Part shown: positions 35,658 to 45,046 of the stretch, piece by piece | Position numbering within the stretch: the stretch's first letter is position 1 | How the letters are laid out: each line of letters starts with the position of its first letter | Virus record (IMG/VR): IMGVR_UViG_3300037200_000052 | Span: 1-50,328 of that record | Source of the DNA: a virus | DNA length: 50,328 bases | Strand: one strand, 5' to 3' | Notes under the pieces: model-generated | Database searches by the model: none | The model's input: only the letters and a program-made list of their open reading frames with translations | What the model was told of the DNA's origin: nothing | Translations under genes and position numbers: made by a program

Positions 35658-37766
35658 TTAATCGCTCCCCATCCATCCGTTCGATCCTGTACTCGGTCGG
35701 TTCGTGCCACCCCGCGTGACCGTGATGCCCGGAAGCCATGAGAAAGCCGTGGTCAGATTAGACCCATTCCCATAAATAGACGAGCTTGGCGACACCTGAT
35801 AGTTGTTCAGGATCGTGTTTGTCTGGTTCGGGCCATATGTCACTGATACAAAACCCGGGTTTAGGTTCGTGCCATGTGTTTCCCACCCGTTGGCTTGCAA
35901 CGAACCCAGATTCATTGGGCCTCCTATGCCCGGAGGATTGGCCGAGCCGTTGAAGTATAGATACGACGATGGCGTGTTGCTAACATTGTAGAAATCATCG
36001 TGGTCGAATGCCAGCGAGTTCGTTCCGCCCGGAGGAGCATTGGTGAACCCGGCGCTCATCAGGTCGTCTGGTGGCGCTTCCTGCTCGTACACAATGTTGT
36101 TGGCTGTGAATGTGCGCTGTGACGGGCCGAGGCATTCAAAGTTGAACGGTTGCGGCGGCGCGGTCTGTCCGGGATCTCCCACCGTCTGGAATATCATCGG
36201 GTTGTACCACTCGACGACGGTATTGTTGATCACCCTGAAATAGTGGTTCGTAACCGTGTATCCGTCGATGGAATCGTATAAGTAGCCGTCCGACACGGAA
36301 TTATCCACCAGCAAGTTGTTGTAAATGTTCAAGCTGGTCGAGCCGGTACAATGGATGACACCAGAAGCTAGTCCACCGTCCACGTTCCCGTTGTCGGCAT
36401 AGAACGTATTGGCATACACGTCCATGTTGCTTCCCTCAAGAAACGGGTTAGCACTTCCACCAGCCGCCGCGCTTGGGGAACCCCTGGAGTAGATCGCATT
36501 GGAGTGCCAGTTACCAGACTCCGCACAGTTGGTGCTCGGCCCCCATGTTCCGGTCACAACTTCCGTATTATAGAACGTATTGTTGTGGATGAAGTAGGCG
36601 TCTCGGTAAGGCGAGAATACACCGTCGGGCGATGAAATCGGCATGTCGATTGTCCAATTGAATGACCAAAGGAATTGGCAGGCTACGACCGTGATATTTG
36701 ACGAGCCTTGAACGGTTCCCAATTCCAAGGCGGTAGGAGCGAAGGTGAACACGTCGTTGCTGACAATGATATTCAGGAAGTCTTTGGCTGTGTAACAAGC
36801 TCCCTGCGGGCTGTAGCACTCCCCGGCGTAACCGATGTTGTGGAAGTAGCAATTCTCGACCGTCACGTTGGTCTGACCGACCGGGCAGTCAATACCCCAG
36901 GATGGATTGAGGGGCGAGCCTGTGCTGACCTCGATATTTGTGATCGTACCACCTACCGGCCCAATCTCCAGATTGTTGAATACGATGTTGCTAAAACCGT
37001 TTGGAGAATAAAAAGCGGCCAGCATGTTACTGCCATAATTGTCGGTGATGACCGCTCGGTTGGTGGTGATCCCCCAAGCGTTGGTGCTGGTGTACGTTAT
37101 CGGATTTCCCGTCGTGCCACTCCACTTGACCGCAATACCGGCTGTCTCCGCGCTGCCGATGTTGGGAGCCGTTAAAACGTAGTTTTCGCCGCCTTTGAAA
37201 TAGACGACATTTCCGGCGGTCAAAGTCGCATTGCTGGCTGTTTCAGTCGCCTTCGGATCGCCCGGACAATGCTTCCACGCCGTGGCGATGTTCGTACCCG
37301 CCAGCGAGTCTGATCCGCCAACGTAGTCAATGTAATACCCTTGCCCTGTCAGATTGGTATTCCCCCCGGTGCTCACAACGTTCGTGGTGATGACCGTCCC
37401 CGGCGGAAACTGTACCGTGAAATTGGTCTGACCCGGCGCTGAGAGCGATAGCATAAAGCTCATGGACGCGCCTGCCGCGAGCGTCTTGACCGCCGTGGAG
37501 TACGAGGTCAGATCGAGAGGGATGTTGAAGAAGGCGGTTTTGTTCGACATGATTAGGCTACCTGAGTTGGTGGTTGCTGCTCCCCATTGAATCCCTTGGC
37601 TGTTTCCGATCCTCACGAATCCCGATGGCCCAATAGTGTTCGTCACCGTGACCCATGGGCCTTTGGGCGATGTTGCTATCTGGATGGCGTTGGTTTGACC
37701 GTTCACACAAGCTGCGAACCCAATCAACAAGACGGCGAAGAGGATGGCGGTTCTGAGGCATCTCAT
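35658..37766 (-). CDS. Exported right-handed beta-helix protein (tailspike or depolymerase candidate)
   Basis: 702 residues from ATG 37766, five bases after GGAG. The N-terminus MRCLRTAILFAVLLIGFAAC is a Sec or lipoprotein signal. A beta-sandwich-like region (to about residue 165) precedes GYYIDYVGGSDSLAGTNIAT, the usual entry to a parallel beta-helix, followed by repeated N-x-x-F/V-x-N rungs (SNIVFNNLEIG, TNVTVENCYFHN). This fold is typical of polysaccharide lyases and phage spikes. No catalytic set can be named. Confidence 0.65.
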   Translation of the reverse strand: MRCLRTAILFAVLLIGFAACVNGQTNAIQIATSPKGPWVTVTNTIGPSGFVRIGNSQGIQWGAATTNSGSLIMSNKTAFFNIPLDLTSYSTAVKTLAAGASMSFMLSLSAPGQTNFTVQFPPGTVITTNVVSTGGNTNLTGQGYYIDYVGGSDSLAGTNIATAWKHCPGDPKATETASNATLTAGNVVYFKGGENYVLTAPNIGSAETAGIAVKWSGTTGNPITYTSTNAWGITTNRAVITDNYGSNMLAAFYSPNGFSNIVFNNLEIGPVGGTITNIEVSTGSPLNPSWGIDCPVGQTNVTVENCYFHNIGYAGECYSPQGACYTAKDFLNIIVSNDVFTFAPTALELGTVQGSSNITVVACQFLWSFNWTIDMPISSPDGVFSPYRDAYFIHNNTFYNTEVVTGTWGPSTNCAESGNWHSNAIYSRGSPSAAAGGSANPFLEGSNMDVYANTFYADNGNVDGGLASGVIHCTGSTSLNIYNNLLVDNSVSDGYLYDSIDGYTVTNHYFRVINNTVVEWYNPMIFQTVGDPGQTAPPQPFNFECLGPSQRTFTANNIVYEQEAPPDDLMSAGFTNAPPGGTNSLAFDHDDFYNVSNTPSSYLYFNGSANPPGIGGPMNLGSLQANGWETHGTNLNPGFVSVTYGPNQTNTILNNYQVSPSSSIYGNGSNLTTAFSWLPGITVTRGGTNRPSTGSNGWMGSD

Positions 37767-37818
37767 GGGGTCTCCGGTTGAGTTGCAGGCGCGAAGGCGA
37801 TGATGAGATAACAGCGAA

Positions 37819-38151
37819 TCATCTTGGCCTTGGTTCCGGCTTGTCGGTGGCCTGATGTGCGGCGAGTTGCAATGCAACTAAGTTTTGATTCTCGGCAACA
37901 TGGTCAACCTTTTCGCCAAGTTCTTTCACGTCGGCTTTCGTGGCGAGGGTGTTGGCCATTTCCAGCCTGAGAGAGGCTATGTCTTTCACGGCGTTCGTGA
38001 CCTGCTCACTGTTCTTTTCAATGTCCGTGCGACAATCGGTGAGCATTCCCCAAATGACAATCGCCAGAGCCGCTATGAGCGCGGCGATGATGGAACACGC
38101 TATACCGAGCGCCCATTTAAGCGTGATGTTGTTCTTTTCTCCGTCGCCCAT
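37819..38151 (-). CDS. Membrane-anchored coiled-coil protein (XhlA-like)
   Basis: 110 residues starting MGDGEKNNITLKWALGIACS after AAGGA. A membrane helix spans about residues 13-36. The rest is a coiled coil (LEMANTLATKADVKELGEKV). It resembles haemolysin XhlA-type or spanin-type proteins of lysis cassettes. Confidence 0.5.
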   Translation of the reverse strand: MGDGEKNNITLKWALGIACSIIAALIAALAIVIWGMLTDCRTDIEKNSEQVTNAVKDIASLRLEMANTLATKADVKELGEKVDHVAENQNLVALQLAAHQATDKPEPRPR

Positions 38152-38185
38152 TTTTTCCTTAGCGTTAAAAAGAGATGTTCACCCG

Positions 38186-39583
38186 TTAGAACAAAATGTA
38201 TCCGCCCCCCATCAGCACCGTGATGTTCGGGGTCAACACCGTTACGATTCCGATACCCAAGACGTTCGAGTAGATGTCCGTCGCCTGCGTATAGGAATTC
38301 AGTGCGACCTGTTGTGTGGTTCCCTCTTTCGTACAGGCGAACGTGATCTCGTTTGACCCGGACCCAAAGGAGAACGCCCATACATTGCCGTTGGTGACGA
38401 CGCCGGATGCCGTCTTGTTGCCGATCCACGCCGCCGTGTAGGACGCCGCTCGTTGTTCGGTGGTCGGGTAGAAAACCTCATTTGAGAAGCTCCCGGTATA
38501 GGTGTACAGGTACGGCACGCCACCGGGATTGAAGTTGAAGCTCGTCGCTCCACCCGCGCGCGCCATGATCATCTCCTTGGCGAGTCGTTGAGGTGGGACT
38601 CCGGTGTTGTTGGCGTATGATGTTCCAAATTCATCAATCCGCACCGGCATGTTGCTGGGAATAATCGTGTAGACGTAATTCAGGTATTGATAAATGTTCC
38701 CTGGATACCAACCGGATGGACAACTGGTTGGGCAGAAGTCCACCATGGCCACGAGCGGGTCTAAATCCGCCGGGGCATACAGATGCACGTTCATGCAATC
38801 CGCGTTCGTCAAAATACCAAGTGCAACCAAGTCGGTCATCTGGTTCGTGGCAGGCCCGGTAAAATCTCCCCAAGCGAGTTGCACACCGTTTGTCCGCGCT
38901 CCCTGGCACGCGCGGTAAATCTGCATCTGGAACGCTTCCGAGAACGTACCGGCTGATGGCCCCACCGATACCGGCTGGTTCGTGGCTGCAAACGGCTCAT
39001 TGCGTACCACGACCCACGCCAGCCCATTCGTGACTCCGTTCCCGGTAACGGTGTGATATGCACCCGTCGAGTACCTCGCTACAAACCACTCTACGAAATT
39101 TGCCAGCGCCGCCGCGTAGTGGTTGGTGTCCAGATTGGTAGCCCACGCCGGGTCGGCCAAAGGATTGTTCGTGTATGCCGAACACACCCAGACGACGCCA
39201 AGTTGCATGTTAAACTTGCAGCCCCACACCATCTGAGAGTCCGCCCCGCTCGCCCCCTCGAATGTGTTCGATCCATTGGGCTGGATTTGTGACCATGCCA
39301 AAGACGTATTAGCCAGTGCACCCGAGTACCCGAATGTCCCATACATGCTTCCGAATCCCCAGGTTGGCCAGTAGAGATATTGCCCGAATGTGTCCTGTGC
39401 CGAACCGGGTAGTCCGCCGGAATCCTGACCATCCCAGCTCGCTGATGCCCCGTACCAAGGATACTGACCGATGGACAGCGGCATCTGCGGAGGTGGAAGA
39501 GGTATCCAGCCTGTCATCTGCACTTGAGCACAGGCAGACAGGCAGAGAGCGCAGAGGGCGAGGATGGATAAGTGCAGGCGCAT
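38186..39583 (-). CDS. Lipoprotein-type clan GH-A glycoside hydrolase
   Basis: 465 residues. The signal ILALCALCLSACAQ carries a lipobox. A TIM-barrel-like enzyme follows: WVVVRNEPFAA has the N-E-P acid/base motif (Glu 196), MNVHLYAP a typical His-x-Tyr loop, and VRIDEFGTSY the nucleophile region (Glu 318). The spacing of about 120 residues fits GH5/GH39-type enzymes. It starts at a TAATG overlap with the fibre-like gene. It may be a depolymerase that clears host polysaccharide. Confidence 0.7.
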   Translation of the reverse strand: MRLHLSILALCALCLSACAQVQMTGWIPLPPPQMPLSIGQYPWYGASASWDGQDSGGLPGSAQDTFGQYLYWPTWGFGSMYGTFGYSGALANTSLAWSQIQPNGSNTFEGASGADSQMVWGCKFNMQLGVVWVCSAYTNNPLADPAWATNLDTNHYAAALANFVEWFVARYSTGAYHTVTGNGVTNGLAWVVVRNEPFAATNQPVSVGPSAGTFSEAFQMQIYRACQGARTNGVQLAWGDFTGPATNQMTDLVALGILTNADCMNVHLYAPADLDPLVAMVDFCPTSCPSGWYPGNIYQYLNYVYTIIPSNMPVRIDEFGTSYANNTGVPPQRLAKEMIMARAGGATSFNFNPGGVPYLYTYTGSFSNEVFYPTTEQRAASYTAAWIGNKTASGVVTNGNVWAFSFGSGSNEITFACTKEGTTQQVALNSYTQATDIYSNVLGIGIVTVLTPNITVLMGGGYILF

Positions 39584-42500
39584 TAGAGGAGTCCGCTGGC
39601 TCCATAAATATGTGAATTGTAATTCGTCCCCGCTGGCGTAGGAATAGTTGCCTGCCAGTCATTGGAGCCGGTCAGGTTTCTCAGCAGATTCCAATCGGGT
39701 GGCACGCTCTTCACCGCATTCGTGACCGTCTGCAACGTGTCCGCCCGAGTCCCCGGCAGGTAGTAGCTCATATTCTCGTTGGTTTCAAACCCGCCAAAAA
39801 TCACTGTATACGAATCGCCATTCGTGCCACTCACTCCGTTAGCATTTGGATTGGAAAGAGCCCACGAGTTGACAGCAAACGGGATGCCCGTCGAACAGGC
39901 TATAGATGCGTTGTCCCCCTGATTGTTGATGCCCAAATCCCACGCATCGCCATAAAAGTAGCAGCCATTAAGCACAATGGTGTAGTTGGCCGCGATGGCG
40001 TTTCCGTGGAACGCGCCGATGCTGGCAATCTGTTGCGTCTCTCCGCCGGAATAATTTTCGACATTACCAATCTTGCAATTGTTGATGTAGATATTCTGGT
40101 TTCCACTCACAATCGGGATGGCTTTTACCTTTGACGGCGCGGGCTGCTCGTTCATCTGAATCTGCGCATGCATCCCGTTGATGTAGACCCACTGAGAATA
40201 GGCTATCCCAAAAAGCTGCGAGTTTAAATTGGTGTTATACCCGGAAAGGAAAATCGCCTGTATGTTCCAGTCGCCGTTAACTTGCAGATTAGTGCAGTTC
40301 TGGAACGACATGGCTTCACCGATGGCGGATGCGGAGGAATTCCAATACGAAAATATCTGCGGCTGATAAGAATTCACGACCACCCCGGTCAATCCATCAA
40401 AAGTCAGGATGGTATTCGTGAGGGTGTAAGTCCCACCGTTCACGTAGCCTACATCCCCAGTCGTAAGCGAGTTCGTCCAAGCCGTTATGTTGTTGCTAAA
40501 TAGCAACGTCTGGCCATTACGCCAGATGGAGCAACCAATTGGAAGGCTCGGCAGCAGATTGGTGATGCTGGTATTGTTGGCGAAGGTCAGGGAGTTGGTT
40601 GCTGATGATGTGCCCGTTGTCTCAAATTCCCCCGCCACCGCCGCACCAAGCGCGTTGGCATTATTGGTGTACCAAGTGGCGTTCGGGCCAACTCCGTTGG
40701 TGGACGTAAAAAGCCATCCATTCGTATAGGTAGCGGCAACAACAGCGGCAAAACCACCAACATTTGTAAGTTCAGAGCCGGATATCACAAACGTATTATA
40801 ATTTGACCCGGCTCCCTGCAATAGCCACCAGTACGTTGCTGGTGATTTTTCTTTGACTCCAAGCAACGCAGACAATACTCCGGGAAATACTCCCGAAACT
40901 TGATTGAACACTCCCGTTAAAGACGCTGAAGCGAAACCCGTTGCAATCGCGGAAGTTATCTCAGCAAATGGAACACCCCCGATTGTCACTGCACCCACAG
41001 TCCCGAATACTGCCGAACCCGTGGTGTTCGTCGAACCCGCCACCAGATTAGTCGTTGCGACCCCGCTCAATGCTCCGGCGTTCGTGCTGATGGCCGAAGC
41101 CAATGCCCCTGTCGAAACTATTGGACTAGTGCCTGAGGTATCAGCGGAGAACACCGTCGTTGTCGGGCTGGTGGCAGCCACGAGAACGCCGTTTGAGCCA
41201 ATAGCGGACTGAGTGACCGCGCTGACGATGCTCGTGGGAAAGTAGGTGTTTCCGACCTGTCCCGTACCGCCTTGTGTCAACGTGAACCCGGTTCCAAAAG
41301 CCACGGTTGAATTGGTGACCGGCGTTGCTGACGTAGGAATCGGGATGTACATCTGCTGAACCGGGCCGTCTACATGAATCGGCAGATACATCGTGCTACC
41401 CTGAGCCAAGGTGAACCCGTTGCTGCCCGGCCCTTTGAATGTCCAGCCACTCACGTTGCCAGCAAATACGAAGTTCACCACCACATTATTTGTAGGACTT
41501 ACCGGGGCATACAGATAAAGCTCTTCGGATAACGTAGACGGTGGCTCATTGGAGAATACATAGGTCACGGGAGACGCGCTTAATCCTGTCGTGTTCGTCA
41601 CAACCTTCTCAAGATTGCCAATGACGTTTATCAACTGCGAATTCGTAGAGCCGTCATGGAGTCCGGCAAAGAAAGACAGATTCGTGGTCTGGATTGGGCC
41701 GCCCCCGAAAGCGTTCAACCCGACTTCCAGTACATTGCTTACAACAGTCACCGTCGCGCCCGCAAGACCGACGCCGCCCGTAACGGAATTGAACACCCCA
41801 AGTTGCACCAACTCATTCGAGTCCACCAGTTGATTGGCGGGTGTGAGAGCGCCGTTCTTGTCGTAGAATACCCATGCGACGTTTGTTCCCTCATTAAACA
41901 CGAGTGAGTTCTCATAGTTAAAGCTGCCCGCGTTTCCGTTTTTGGAACCGAAGTTTGCTATGGGAGAGCTTAATGCCGCTGACCAGAGAGTATCGTTGCT
42001 GATGATGAGGTTTTGACCGGAGTCGAATAACAGCCCATTCAGCAGCGTCAACGCGGTCAACTTGGTCACCCCGGATTGGCCGTTCGTGATAACCCCCGGT
42101 GTGGCGCTGGCTGTAAACGTATAACCGTTCTGGGCGTCCGGGCCGGTGACTCCCACCGTGGAGCTTGGGTGAATAGTTTGCACTATGTTCGTGAGACCGT
42201 TGGCGTTACCATTCGCCAGCGCCGCTAAGGTCGCATTCGTCGGGACGATCCCTATGGATTGCAGGTAGGGAATGGATGCGTAGGCCACTTTGCCGGTGTA
42301 GAAACTGGGCGCACCCAAGGCCAGATTCGTGATGATGAGACTGGCATCGCCATTGGTCACCCCACCCGAACCCGTCTGCGTGATGTTGTTGACGATGGTT
42401 GTGCCGGAGCCTCCGACCGGAACCGTTCCCCCTGAATTAGTGACAGTTCCAAATGTAGCCCATGTAGACCAGTCATTGCTGACGATGAGGGAATACCCGT

Positions 42501-42882
42501 TGGAAACACTCATGCTCACCGTGGCGCTGCTGATGGTGGCGTTGAACGAAGCCGGGGAGGAAGCCAGACCAAAGCTCTGATTGAGGGAATTGGTGATGGC
42601 ATTGAACAGATTGATTGCCCCTTGATTGACGGTATTGGTCAACTGCATCTGGTTCCCTCGTACCGGGGAGTTGGTCCACTGCAACTGAAACCCGTTCACG
42701 GTCAAAGTGCCGTTGGTGGGCGCGGGATTCGTTATGGTCAGGCTTATCGTGGCCACTTGTCCAGTGACGATACTGATGGCCTGAAACGCAGTGATCGAGC
42801 CCACATTGACATGCAGGAAGTCGGCTCCAAAAACGGATGCCGACCAAAGGATAATCAACAGGATTGATAGGCGTGTTTTCAT
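39583..42882 (-). CDS. Large exported fibre-like protein
   Basis: 1,099 residues from ATG 42882, behind AGGA. MKTRLSILLIILWSASVFGA is a Sec signal. The body is Thr/Asn/Ser/Gly-rich with many TNxx repeats and no Cys-rich part. Residues about 870-1050 show parallel beta-helix-like rungs (TNLQVNGDWNIQAIFLSGYN, NIYINNCKIGNVENYSGG). It has the size and composition of a tail fibre, but fibres do not normally carry a signal peptide. It could be an exported adhesin-like protein. Confidence 0.6.
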   Translation of the reverse strand: MKTRLSILLIILWSASVFGADFLHVNVGSITAFQAISIVTGQVATISLTITNPAPTNGTLTVNGFQLQWTNSPVRGNQMQLTNTVNQGAINLFNAITNSLNQSFGLASSPASFNATISSATVSMSVSNGYSLIVSNDWSTWATFGTVTNSGGTVPVGGSGTTIVNNITQTGSGGVTNGDASLIITNLALGAPSFYTGKVAYASIPYLQSIGIVPTNATLAALANGNANGLTNIVQTIHPSSTVGVTGPDAQNGYTFTASATPGVITNGQSGVTKLTALTLLNGLLFDSGQNLIISNDTLWSAALSSPIANFGSKNGNAGSFNYENSLVFNEGTNVAWVFYDKNGALTPANQLVDSNELVQLGVFNSVTGGVGLAGATVTVVSNVLEVGLNAFGGGPIQTTNLSFFAGLHDGSTNSQLINVIGNLEKVVTNTTGLSASPVTYVFSNEPPSTLSEELYLYAPVSPTNNVVVNFVFAGNVSGWTFKGPGSNGFTLAQGSTMYLPIHVDGPVQQMYIPIPTSATPVTNSTVAFGTGFTLTQGGTGQVGNTYFPTSIVSAVTQSAIGSNGVLVAATSPTTTVFSADTSGTSPIVSTGALASAISTNAGALSGVATTNLVAGSTNTTGSAVFGTVGAVTIGGVPFAEITSAIATGFASASLTGVFNQVSGVFPGVLSALLGVKEKSPATYWWLLQGAGSNYNTFVISGSELTNVGGFAAVVAATYTNGWLFTSTNGVGPNATWYTNNANALGAAVAGEFETTGTSSATNSLTFANNTSITNLLPSLPIGCSIWRNGQTLLFSNNITAWTNSLTTGDVGYVNGGTYTLTNTILTFDGLTGVVVNSYQPQIFSYWNSSASAIGEAMSFQNCTNLQVNGDWNIQAIFLSGYNTNLNSQLFGIAYSQWVYINGMHAQIQMNEQPAPSKVKAIPIVSGNQNIYINNCKIGNVENYSGGETQQIASIGAFHGNAIAANYTIVLNGCYFYGDAWDLGINNQGDNASIACSTGIPFAVNSWALSNPNANGVSGTNGDSYTVIFGGFETNENMSYYLPGTRADTLQTVTNAVKSVPPDWNLLRNLTGSNDWQATIPTPAGTNYNSHIYGASGLL

Positions 42883-42890
42883 GGTGTGTC

Positions 42891-43457
42891 CTACGGAGAT
42901 CCAAATCCGGTGGCGCCAAGCCAGCCGGCCAGCGTGCCGTTGATATACCACTCATACCGGCCCGTGGTGGAATTGAATATCATGGCTGTGCCGCTCGGGA
43001 TGGTTGACGGCGGCGGTGCCCCGCTTACGTCACCATGCGCGATACAGAGACAGGAAATCTGGCGCTCAAACTGATACGTCACTCCACCGGCTACCCATGT
43101 AGCCAGCACGCAAACGAACCCGGTGGCAGACAGATTCGTGGAAATGAATGTCGCCATCTGCGGGGTATTGCAGTTGAGTACCCCTAGGAATGTAATGCCA
43201 TCCCCCTGAAGCGTTAGGTTCGTCAGGGCGAGTTGGTTTGGGTTTGGAGGAGGCCCGGTTCCGCTGGGCTTGTCTACGATTACAACCTGCACGCTGATGC
43301 CCGCCGGTGGCGTATAGATGCCGTTCCCGCCATTGCTGAATTGCAGGGAGATCGGCACCCCCAGATCGTTCTGGTTGACAGTCAGAGACCCCGGCGACGT
43401 GGTGCTCGTCGGCGAGATGTAGAAATTCTCGGAATTCCAGTCCGGGTAGATCAGCAC
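42891..43457 (-). CDS. Tail tip/fibre-region protein, 188 aa
   Basis: GTG start at 43457 behind AAGGAGG. MLIYPDWNSENFYISPTSTT opens a beta-rich protein with Cys pairs (CLCIAH) and a C-terminal NSTTGRYEWYINGTLAGWLG resembling structural adaptor domains. The ribosome site lies inside a small hairpin. Probably a virion tip or fibre-attachment protein. Confidence 0.5.
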   Translation of the reverse strand: MLIYPDWNSENFYISPTSTTSPGSLTVNQNDLGVPISLQFSNGGNGIYTPPAGISVQVVIVDKPSGTGPPPNPNQLALTNLTLQGDGITFLGVLNCNTPQMATFISTNLSATGFVCVLATWVAGGVTYQFERQISCLCIAHGDVSGAPPPSTIPSGTAMIFNSTTGRYEWYINGTLAGWLGATGFGSP

Positions 43458-43459
43458 GG

Positions 43460-43484
43460 TCTAGCCTCCTTTCGGACGGCTAGA
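43460..43484 (-). promoter_or_regulatory. Hairpin holding the ribosome site
   Basis: Seven-bp arms TCTAGCC and GGCTAGA flank 11 bases. AAGGAGG of the next gene lies in loop and stem, and the previous stop codon is in the other arm. Ribosomes ending upstream would open it. Confidence 0.4.
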
Positions 43485-43992
43485 GGCTTCCGCCACCGGA
43501 AAGCACGGGATAAAGCGCGTTCGTCGTGTTGCCGGTAATCAGCCAGAATTTGTTTGTGGCAACCCATTGCTCGAAGGTGTTGGTGTTTAACCCAATACCG
43601 GTCGCCGTACCCCCAGAGGCGAAAATAGACAATGGATTCGTGATACCGGCTACAACGCCATTGGTGCCCGGCGGGAAGTTCGTGACACCGATGTAGTACA
43701 GACCCAGGGCGCTGACGGAACCAACGTTCGCGGTGCCAAAGTACAACTTGTTCGTTGGCGAGAAGTACATGCCGGTGCCGTAGACGGAGGCGAGCTTGAA
43801 AATTCCGCCCGGCAGATATTCCCACTTCACGTTATTTGTGTCGGTGATGATGGACACGGCACCGGACACCTGATTGCTGATGTTGGTGGGGTCAGCCTGA
43901 GCCTTGGCCGATTGCTCGGACCAGCGGGAGGCGGTAATGAGGATACCGGCGGTGACGATTGCGAGCGCGGCGGCTATGATTCTGCGTTTCAT
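43480..43992 (-). CDS. Membrane-anchored or exported tail-region protein, 170 aa
   Basis: The start is probably ATG 43992, ten bases after AAGGAG; the ATG at 44001 sits almost on the site. MKRRIIAAALAIVTAGILIT is a signal or anchor. The mature part is Gly/Asn/Thr-rich and beta-like. Function unknown. Confidence 0.55.
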   Translation of the reverse strand: MKRRIIAAALAIVTAGILITASRWSEQSAKAQADPTNISNQVSGAVSIITDTNNVKWEYLPGGIFKLASVYGTGMYFSPTNKLYFGTANVGSVSALGLYYIGVTNFPPGTNGVVAGITNPLSIFASGGTATGIGLNTNTFEQWVATNKFWLITGNTTNALYPVLSGGGSL

Positions 43993-44069
43993 GTCTGACA
44001 TTCTCCTTGTTCGCAGACCGGGCCGTCGCGCTCGTGACCGGATACTGCAACTGATTGTTTTGTGGTTCT

Positions 44070-44552
44070 TTACCCCTGTGCGGGCGTATTGTCAACAGGA
44101 TTTGCAGTCTCCGATTCCCGCCCGGTCCTGATGGCCTTCACCAGCGCCTCAAGAATCTTGAGCTTCTTCACATCCAGTTTCCGCTTCTCGCACTCGACCT
44201 TGAGCCAGCCATAGATCGTGGAGACGTTCTGCATACAGCCCATCCATCCCCAACCGTTCATCAGTTTGCGTCTCTGGTCACACCCACCGCACATGAATTC
44301 TTCCGTGACCTCATGGATGACAAAAGCCAGAAGGTCACCCGGTTGTTTCAGGGATGGTGGATTAGGCGGTGGCGGGGGAGCCGCTGCGCGAGACTGCGCT
44401 TCCCTCAACTTCTCCGCATGATTCTCCAATGTCACACCCCATGGGCAAGTATCCGGTGCGCTGACATTCTTGCGCCAATCGGCATTCGTCAGGCAGGTCT
44501 GGCAATGCACCCTACTTTGGCAGTGGTAGGAGTTGGGGAAGTCGGATATCAT
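44070..44552 (-). CDS. Cys-rich zinc-type protein, 160 aa
   Basis: From ATG 44552 in an ATGA overlap. Cys pairs occur at CQSRVHCQTC, MCGGCDQRR and CMQN. A Pro-rich stretch lies in the middle, and the C-terminus is helical. It is likely a folded zinc protein of the tail-tip region. No family is recognised. Confidence 0.55.
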   Translation of the reverse strand: MISDFPNSYHCQSRVHCQTCLTNADWRKNVSAPDTCPWGVTLENHAEKLREAQSRAAAPPPPPNPPSLKQPGDLLAFVIHEVTEEFMCGGCDQRRKLMNGWGWMGCMQNVSTIYGWLKVECEKRKLDVKKLKILEALVKAIRTGRESETANPVDNTPAQG

Positions 44553-45046
44553 GGTCCCACCGTGACCGAGGCCATGCAACCGGAGCAGTTCAATCCTATG
44601 CCATTATTTATGCCCGGAAGGGTAAATGTTCCGTTGACGTGGTTTCCAACATTACATTCCACTCCAGAAACTATTGTGCCTAGATTAAATCCTCCATTGC
44701 ACAAAATATTCCCCCCAAATAGTGCGTACACTAGGGGCGAAGTTTGTTCTATATATGCACCCCATTGCGCGGTAGGGGTGCAATAATTTACTACTAACTC
44801 AATGTATGCATTATCCCAAAACCACAGGCATCCCCTACCATCAAAGCTGGGTGCGGCACCACTAAATGTAAATATACCACCAACTGCACATATCGCATCG
44901 CAAGTCCCCGTTATGGAGATTAGGGCTGACGGCTGGGAACCCGAGCATAAAGAATCGCATGGCAATATGGCACCCCCCACCAAAATCTTCCCCGTGGCCG
45001 AGTCCGTCACTATGCCGCCGGATGCCACGTTGATGCCATCGCTCAC
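44549..45046 (-). CDS. Cys-rich tail-tip protein, 165 aa
   Basis: GTG 45046 overlaps the upstream TGA (GTGA) and has GGGAG six bases ahead. A longer frame to 45064 is less likely. Around ten Cys and a Gly/Ile/Val-rich sequence (CDSLCSGSQ, CDAICAVGG, LNCSGCMASV) suggest a disulphide-bonded beta fold. Confidence 0.55.
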   Translation of the reverse strand: MSDGINVASGGIVTDSATGKILVGGAILPCDSLCSGSQPSALISITGTCDAICAVGGIFTFSGAAPSFDGRGCLWFWDNAYIELVVNYCTPTAQWGAYIEQTSPLVYALFGGNILCNGGFNLGTIVSGVECNVGNHVNGTFTLPGINNGIGLNCSGCMASVTVGP

